Assembly (NCBI GenBank): GCA_900314795.1
Contig: OMWP01000008.1
Coordinates: forward strand, 1-64,000
Length of the DNA stretch: 64,000 nt
Origin: an uncultured Eubacteriales bacterium
GTDB taxonomy: Bacteria; Bacillota; Clostridia; Oscillospirales; Acutalibacteraceae
Direction: 5' to 3'
Below, in pieces: positions 59,319 through 64,000 of the stretch; position 1 is the first letter of the stretch, and the number at the start of each line of letters is the position of its first letter. A program made the position numbers and the translations under genes. Under the pieces are notes generated by a model. The model was given only the letters and a program-made list of their open reading frames with translations, did not search any database and was not told the DNA's origin.

Positions 59319-59801
59319 GTGAAACTCTATTTACAACGTGATATTTCGACATTGAGCGCACGGTATCAGGTTGCCGATGAAAAGGGCAAGCTCCGCTATA
59401 CGGTGACCGGAAAACGCAACCCCTCCGGCGAGAGCCTCCGCATCTGCGATACCGCCGGTAATACCGTCTGCAAGATTCGCTCCCTCGGCTTCACCGCACT
59501 GTCGGTGTACAGTATCAGTGCGGGCGGGGAGAGTATGCGGCTGAATATCGCCGTCGGCAACGGTCGTGCGGCGATCCGTTTCCGCGGGATCAGCTTCTAT
59601 GTGCGCGGCGATGTGCTGATGGGCTCCTACTCTATCCTCGACGCGGATACCGCCGTGGTGTGTACGGTGGGGAAGGATTTTGCCCGCGATTGTACCCAGC
59701 TCATGCTCCATCAAACAGAAAGAGAGATCTTCTGTCTGGCGACGGCGATCTGTATCGACAGCCTGAACGTCTGTCAAACGCCTGCCTTGCAGATGACATA
59801 G
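59319..59801 (+). CDS. LOR/tubby-fold (LURP-one-related) protein
   Basis: A 160-residue beta-rich protein that begins MKLYLQRDISTLSARYQVAD and continues KLRYTVTGKRNPSGESLRI and SVYSISAGGESMRLNI. This pattern matches LURP-one-related (DUF567) proteins, membrane-phospholipid-binding-like folds of uncertain role. Start choice: GTG 59319, after GGTGAT, gives the usual N-terminus; GTG 59307 is possible. It carries no signal peptide. Confidence 0.7.
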   Translation: MKLYLQRDISTLSARYQVADEKGKLRYTVTGKRNPSGESLRICDTAGNTVCKIRSLGFTALSVYSISAGGESMRLNIAVGNGRAAIRFRGISFYVRGDVLMGSYSILDADTAVVCTVGKDFARDCTQLMLHQTEREIFCLATAICIDSLNVCQTPALQMT

Positions 59802-59893
59802 AATAAAACTGTGAACGCGTAGCATCCGGCGTGCTTGTCGGATGCTGTGGCGATCTCAACCCATAATAAAACAACTAAGAAAGGATGAATACA

Positions 59894-60370
59894 ATGGACA
59901 AGTTATTACGATTATTGAGTGAAAATTCCAATTATACGACTGCACAGCTTTCGATGATGCTCGGTGAGCCCGAGGAAGCCATCGAAGCGCGTATCAAGGA
60001 ATACGAGAACAACGGCGTGATCCGCGGTTATCAGGCGGTCGTCAACTGGGACGACGTGCCGGATGCGGGCGTCATGGCGATCATCGAGCTCAAGGTCGCT
60101 CCGCAGATGCAGAAGGGCTTTGACGATATCGCCGAGAAGATCATGCAGTATGACGAGGTGGAATGTGTCTACCTGATGGCGGGTGCTTATGACCTGCTCC
60201 TCATCGTCAACGGCAGAACCATTCAGGAGGTATCCTCCTTTGTCGCAAAGCGTCTGGCGGCGATGCACGGCATTTTGTCCACTGCGACGCACTTTATACT
60301 CAAGCGCTATAAAGAGGACGGCGTACCGCTGGTCGACACGAAAAAAGACGGAAGGGAAATGATCGTCTGA
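59894..60370 (+). CDS. Lrp/AsnC family transcriptional regulator
   Basis: A 158-residue regulator with an N-terminal helix-turn-helix (NYTTAQLSMMLGEPEEAIEARI, residues 12-33) and a C-terminal RAM ligand domain (AIIELKVAPQM; VYLMAGAYDLLLIVNG). AGAAAGG lies 9 nt before ATG 59894; ATG 59885 is too close to it. Its stop shares a base with the aminotransferase start, so it likely senses an amino acid handled by that enzyme. Confidence 0.92.
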   Translation: MDKLLRLLSENSNYTTAQLSMMLGEPEEAIEARIKEYENNGVIRGYQAVVNWDDVPDAGVMAIIELKVAPQMQKGFDDIAEKIMQYDEVECVYLMAGAYDLLLIVNGRTIQEVSSFVAKRLAAMHGILSTATHFILKRYKEDGVPLVDTKKDGREMIV

Positions 60371-61554
60371 TGAATTATTCGGAAAAGCTGACGCCGTCGA
60401 TCCAAAGTGTGAAGCCCTCGGGCATCCGCCGCTTCTTCGATATCGTCAATGAGATGGATCATGTGATCTCCCTGTCGGTCGGCGAACCCGATTTCCAGAC
60501 CCCGTGGCATGTGCGCGAGGCGGGTATCGAGTCGCTTGAACAGGGCAAGACATGGTATACTCCGAACCGCGGCTTCAAGGAGCTGTGCCTGGAAATAACA
60601 AAATTCTATAAAAGAAAATACAATCTTACATATGACCCTGCAACCGAGTGCGTTGTCACGGTCGGCGGCAGTGAAGCGATCGATAACGCGATTCGCTGTC
60701 TGGTATCACACGGCGACGAGGTGCTGATCCCTCAGCCCTCCTTTGTCTGCTATGAGCCGTTGACGGTCATGGCGGGCGCGACTCCCGTCATCATCCAGAC
60801 AAAGGCGGAGAACGCCTTCCGCTTGACCCCCGAGCAGCTCGAGGAGAAGATCACCGACAAGACCAAGCTCCTGATCCTGCCGTACCCGAACAATCCGACG
60901 GGCGGCATCATGGAGCGCGAGGATCTTGAGGCGATCGCCGAGGTGATCAAAAAGCATGATCTGATGGTGCTCTCCGACGAGATCTACTCCGAGCTGACCT
61001 ATGAGGGCAAGCATCATGTGTCTATTGCCTCGATCGACGGCATGTGGGAACGCACCGTCGTTATCAACGGCTTCTCCAAAGCATACGCGATGACAGGCTG
61101 GCGGCTGGGCTATGCGCTCGCGCCCAAGGAGATCTGCGCGATGATGGTCAAGCTCCACCAGTTCTGTATCATGTCCGCTCCCACAACGGCGCAGTACGCC
61201 GCGATCGAAGCGCTCAAAAACGGCGACGACGATATCGAAATGATGAAAGGCGAATACGATATGCGCCGCCGCTTTGTGGTCGGCTCGCTCAACGAGATGG
61301 GGCTGACCTGCTTCAATCCCGAGGGCGCGTTCTACTGCTTCCCCTGTATCAAGTCTACTGGGCTGAGCAGTGACGAGTTCTGCACCCGTCTGCTCCAGAG
61401 CAAGCATGTCGCGCTCGTGCCCGGTTCCGCGTTCGGCGACTGCGGCGAAGGCTATGTGCGCCTGAGCTATTGCTATTCGATCAAGCATTTAAGACAGGCG
61501 ATGAAGCTGATCAAAGAGTTTTTAAAGGAATTGAAAGATGAAAATAACGGTTAA
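60370..61554 (+). CDS. Class I aminotransferase (aspartate/PatA-like)
   Basis: A 394-residue fold-type I PLP enzyme. LSVGEPDFQTP (about residues 36-46), PYPNNPTGGIM (about 175-185), SDEIYSELTY and the lysine motif NGFSKAYAMTGWRLGY (Lys about 238) identify the AAT-Ib group. The exact substrate is open: aspartate, alanine or N-acetyl-diaminopimelate. It is translationally coupled with the Lrp/AsnC regulator and overlaps ispE by 17 nt. Confidence 0.93.
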   Translation: MNYSEKLTPSIQSVKPSGIRRFFDIVNEMDHVISLSVGEPDFQTPWHVREAGIESLEQGKTWYTPNRGFKELCLEITKFYKRKYNLTYDPATECVVTVGGSEAIDNAIRCLVSHGDEVLIPQPSFVCYEPLTVMAGATPVIIQTKAENAFRLTPEQLEEKITDKTKLLILPYPNNPTGGIMEREDLEAIAEVIKKHDLMVLSDEIYSELTYEGKHHVSIASIDGMWERTVVINGFSKAYAMTGWRLGYALAPKEICAMMVKLHQFCIMSAPTTAQYAAIEALKNGDDDIEMMKGEYDMRRRFVVGSLNEMGLTCFNPEGAFYCFPCIKSTGLSSDEFCTRLLQSKHVALVPGSAFGDCGEGYVRLSYCYSIKHLRQAMKLIKEFLKELKDENNG

Positions 61555-62428
61555 AGCGCCGGCAAAAATCAACCTCACGCTCGATATCGTCGGCAAGCGC
61601 GCCGACGGCTACCACGACGTCGCCATGGTGATGCAGACGGTCTCTCTTTATGATACCGTCACGGTCGAGAGGTTGTCGGGCGAGGGCGACGGGATCACCG
61701 TAGCCTGTCCCGATTATCCCGATGTGCCGACGGATGACAGCAACATTGTGTGCAAGGCAGCACGGGCATTTTTTGACAAGACCCATATCACACCATCACC
61801 GCTCTCGATCATAATCGAGAAACAGATCCCGACCCAGGCGGGATTGGCAGGCGGCTCCACCGACGGTGCGGCTGTTGTACTGGCGCTGAACCAGATTTTT
61901 GAGACGCGCCTGAGCATGGATGAGATGGCGCAGATCTGCGCTCACTTCGGCTCGGATGTCCCATTCTGTCTTTTGGGCGGTACGATGCTCGCGACCGACA
62001 CCGGCACGACGCTCAAAAAACTGCGCGCCATGCCCGACTGCCACATCGTGATCTGCAAGCCCGATGTCTCCGTCTCCACTGTCGCGGCATACGCTGCCTG
62101 TGACGCGCGTCAGCCCAAAGGCTTCCTCTATACCGACGAGCTCATCAAGCGGCTCTACAGCCGCGATATCCGCGGACTCGCCACCTGCCTGTACAACGAG
62201 TTTGAGCAGGTGATGGAGCTGCCCGCAATCAATGAGATCAAGCGTGAGATGATCGCCTGCAAGGCGCTGGGCGCTTCCATGAGCGGCTCAGGCTCGGCGG
62301 TCTACGCGATCTTCCTCAATCAGAAGAAGGCGGAGAAATGCGTTAATATTCTGAAAGAGAAATATAATAACGTCTTCCTGACCAAGCCTCTCAAGGACGG
62401 CTGTCGAGTGGAGAAGGTCGAACCCTGA
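61538..62428 (+). CDS. ispE: 4-diphosphocytidyl-2-C-methyl-D-erythritol kinase
   Basis: IspE is the GHMP kinase of the MEP pathway. At 296 residues it shows KAPAKINLTLDIVGKRADGYH (first 26 residues), the ATP motif PTQAGLAGGSTDGAAV (about 96-111) and GSDVPFCLLGG. The start overlaps the aminotransferase end. A perfect inverted repeat ctttcgtg/cacgaaag (62433-62440, 62448-62455) follows without a T-run, so termination there is uncertain. Confidence 0.95.
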   Translation: MKITVKAPAKINLTLDIVGKRADGYHDVAMVMQTVSLYDTVTVERLSGEGDGITVACPDYPDVPTDDSNIVCKAARAFFDKTHITPSPLSIIIEKQIPTQAGLAGGSTDGAAVVLALNQIFETRLSMDEMAQICAHFGSDVPFCLLGGTMLATDTGTTLKKLRAMPDCHIVICKPDVSVSTVAAYAACDARQPKGFLYTDELIKRLYSRDIRGLATCLYNEFEQVMELPAINEIKREMIACKALGASMSGSGSAVYAIFLNQKKAEKCVNILKEKYNNVFLTKPLKDGCRVEKVEP

Positions 62429-62513
62429 CGAGCTTTCGTGTTACATGCACGAAAGTGTCCGCCGGACAGGATACGCTGGTTAATCTCGGGCGTGGTATTT
62501 GACTTTTTTAATC

Positions 62514-62617
62514 GGTTGAGATTGCCACAGGGCGCATTTCAGATTGTCATTGCGAGGAGGAACTTCGCTCCGACGTGGCAATCTCAACCTTTACCATTGC
62601 GCCCTTCGCAATGACTA
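62514..62617. repeat. Family C repeat cluster between ispE and spoIIR
   Basis: Half-elements ggttgagattgccac, gtcattgcgagg, cgtggcaatctcaacc and a divergent cgcaatgac form two hairpin units. Confidence 0.75.
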
Positions 62618-62644
62618 TTATGAATAAAGTGAATAAACTGATAC

Positions 62645-62690
62645 TTACCTGCCAAAGATGATACTGTACTCTATATTTGAAGGCAGGTAA
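62645..62690 (+). promoter_or_regulatory. Inverted repeat covering the spoIIR ribosome site
   Basis: ttacctgcc (62645-62653) and ggcaggtaa (62682-62690) are perfect inverse copies. The right arm contains the only ribosome-site-like bases (AGGTAA) before the TTG start at 62696. Confidence 0.55.
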
Positions 62691-62695
62691 TTCTT

Positions 62696-63286
62696 TTGAA
62701 GAAATATATGCATCTGTTTGTCGGCTCCGTCATTATCGCGGGGATGCTCCTTTGCTTACCATTTGTTAATTCTTGTGAAGAATTATCCGAGGATGTACTG
62801 CGCGTACATATCCTCGCGAATTCCGACTCCGCCGCCGACCAGAGCTTAAAGCTCGGTGTGCGTGACCGTGTGCTCAGGGAATGCTCCGATTATTTCAGCA
62901 GTTGTAATGATAAGGCGGAAGCGCTCAATATTACAAGAACACATCTGAGCGAAATCGAGCAGATCGCGTCGAGCGAGATCAAGCGCCGCGGCTTTGATTA
63001 TCCTGTCACCGCACAGGTTGGCGAGATGTACTTCAACACACGCTATTATGAAGACTTCACCATGCCCGCGGGTCAGTATGACGCACTGCGCCTGACCATC
63101 GGAGACGGCGAGGGTCAGAACTGGTGGTGTGTGATGTATCCGTCGCTGTGCGTCGGCGCCGCGAGTGAGACAGAAATGGAAGATCACCTCGACGACGGCG
63201 AGTATGAGGTGGTCACCGCCGACAAATACGATTTTCGCTTCAAGCTCGTCGAATACTGGGAAGGCTTCCGTTCGATATTTCGATGA
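62696..63286 (+). CDS. spoIIR: Stage II sporulation protein R
   Basis: SpoIIR is secreted from the forespore and triggers SpoIIGA to activate pro-sigma-E. The 196-residue protein has an N-terminal hydrophobic signal segment (residues 6-24) and the signature DVLRVHILANSDSAADQSLK followed by LGVRDRVL. QNWWCVMYPSLC is also a family motif. Start TTG 62696 lies behind CAGGTAA; ATG 62708 is an alternative that would shorten the signal region. In some clostridia spoIIR lies near ispE, as here. Confidence 0.94.
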   Translation: MKKYMHLFVGSVIIAGMLLCLPFVNSCEELSEDVLRVHILANSDSAADQSLKLGVRDRVLRECSDYFSSCNDKAEALNITRTHLSEIEQIASSEIKRRGFDYPVTAQVGEMYFNTRYYEDFTMPAGQYDALRLTIGDGEGQNWWCVMYPSLCVGAASETEMEDHLDDGEYEVVTADKYDFRFKLVEYWEGFRSIFR

Positions 63287-63339
63287 GGATGCACCGAAAA
63301 CAGGACATTTTATGTGATAGGATAACACAGGTAAAAGCA

Positions 63340-63471
63340 GTTGAGATTGCCACGACTCCTTGAGCCTCGCAATGACTGTAGGAAGATGTTGAGATTGCCA
63401 CGGCTCTCTGAGCCTCGCAATGACTGTAGGAAGATTTAAGATTGCCACGGCTCTCTGAGCCTCGCAATGAC
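63340..63471 (+). repeat. Three tandem Family C units before addB
   Basis: Units start at 63340, 63389 and 63436 (period 47-49). Each reads ttgagattgccacgg, ctctctgagcc, tcgcaatgactgtaggaaga with small changes; the first has gactcct in the loop. Confidence 0.9.
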
Positions 63472-63491
63472 ATTGTAAATGCGGAGGAATT

Positions 63492-64000
63492 ATGCTGCGT
63501 TTTGTACTCGGCCGATCCGGCTACGGAAAAAGTGAATATCTGCGCCGCAGGTTTGCCGATCTCGCGCAAAAGGGAGAGGACAAGCTCCTGTTCCTGGTGC
63601 CCGACCAGATCTCCTTTGAGACAGAGGCGGCGTTCCTCGAATTATTAGGCCCTGCCGTATCGCGCAACATCATGGTGCTGGGCTTCTCGCGACTGTGCGA
63701 CTATGTCTTTGAGCAGACCGGTAACCGCTCAGCGACCTTTGCGGATGACGGTATTCGCCATTTGATGATGAGTCTTGCGCTCGAGCAGGTGGGGGAGGAG
63801 CTGTCGATCTTCGATCAGCGAACCGATACCGCCGATATGCGCGAGCTGATGCTCTCCGCCGTCAAGGAGTATAAAAAATGCGCTTTGTCGTCCGACGCTT
63901 TGCGTGAGGCGGCTGAGTCCGCAGAGGACGATACGCTGCGCGCGAAGCTGAACGATACCGCGCTCGTGTACGACGCGTATAACGCGATCATGGAGCGCAG
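63492..64000 (+). CDS. addB: ATP-dependent helicase/nuclease subunit AddB (5' part, cut by window end)
   Basis: The reading frame opens at ATG 63492 behind GGAGG and has no stop before the window ends (about 169 residues). The N-terminus MLRFVLGRSGYGKSEYLRRR contains the AddB-type P-loop (GRSGYGKS, residues 7-14), followed by LLFLVPDQISFETE and VLGFSRLCDYVFEQTG, both AddB signatures. AddAB processes double-strand breaks for recombination. addA would be expected next, outside the window. Confidence 0.9.
   Translation, partial: MLRFVLGRSGYGKSEYLRRRFADLAQKGEDKLLFLVPDQISFETEAAFLELLGPAVSRNIMVLGFSRLCDYVFEQTGNRSATFADDGIRHLMMSLALEQVGEELSIFDQRTDTADMRELMLSAVKEYKKCALSSDALREAAESAEDDTLRAKLNDTALVYDAYNAIMER

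Noticed and set aside
63340-63471. A CRISPR-like array
   Set aside because: Only three units, repeats longer and spacers shorter than in CRISPR, the same repeats occur singly elsewhere, and no cas gene is present.
1-64000. tRNA, rRNA, known riboswitches or T-box leaders
   Set aside because: I looked in the gene-free spans for cloverleaf-like arms with TTCGANNC, rRNA-like segments and T-box sequences and saw none; a covariance-model scan would be needed to exclude them fully.

Overview
The window reads as a chromosomal segment of a spore-forming, Gram-positive Clostridium-class bacterium, most likely an Oscillospirales/Ruminococcaceae-type gut Firmicute. The evidence is a set of sporulation genes (sipL-like, spoIVA, spoVB-like, a CotF-type coat protein, spoIIR), Firmicutes-only regulators (hprK, whiA, ctsR-mcsA-mcsB-clpC, bifunctional rel), strong AGGAGG ribosome sites and sigma-A promoters with 17-nt spacers. 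Coding DNA is moderately GC-rich. I saw no tRNA, rRNA, CRISPR array, transposase, phage gene or origin. Nearly all genes are housekeeping genes in ordinary clostridial neighbourhoods.

Layout. 0-4 kb: LUD-domain protein, a small Asn/Lys-rich protein, two rRNA methyltransferases (rsmF-like, rsmA). 4-7 kb: spore coat/cortex morphogenesis (sipL-like, spoIVA). 7.5-9.2 kb: gamma and beta subunits of a sodium-pumping decarboxylase. 9.5-11 kb: polysaccharide co-polymerase plus BY-kinase. 11.6-15.6 kb: aspartate aminotransferase-like enzyme and secD-secF. 15.8-16.7 kb (minus): DUF421/DUF4363 pair. 16.9-21 kb: hprK, murB, rapZ, whiA. 21-28 kb: xseB-ispA-dxs-tlyA-nadK-argR-recN. 28-35 kb: recJ-rel-dtd-MBL-hemZ. 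35-38 kb: spoVB-like, mazG, hup. 38.9-42.7 kb: two DUF4358 lipoproteins around an alpha/beta hydrolase, a radical SAM protein and an SGNH lipoprotein. 42.8-45.4 kb (minus): a TetM-like translational GTPase fused to a Rae1/YacP-like NYN nuclease domain. 45.7-48.7 kb: an FHA protein and gap. 49-54 kb: the CtsR heat-shock regulon. 54-57 kb: coat proteins, gpsA, DUF1292. 57-60 kb: sugar transferase, O-antigen-ligase-like protein, LOR-fold protein. 59.9-64 kb: Lrp/AsnC regulator, aminotransferase, ispE, spoIIR and the start of addB.

What stands out is the intergenic DNA. It is filled with several families of short modular repeats built from hairpins. In at least three families the stems differ between copies by paired, compensatory changes, and one loop module sits inside two different families. 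One palindromic element lies in frame inside rsmA and adds about 30 residues. The most interesting protein is the GTPase-NYN fusion, whose two halves belong to families that both act in the ribosomal A site. All calls come from reading the sequence by eye; no database search or folding program was run.
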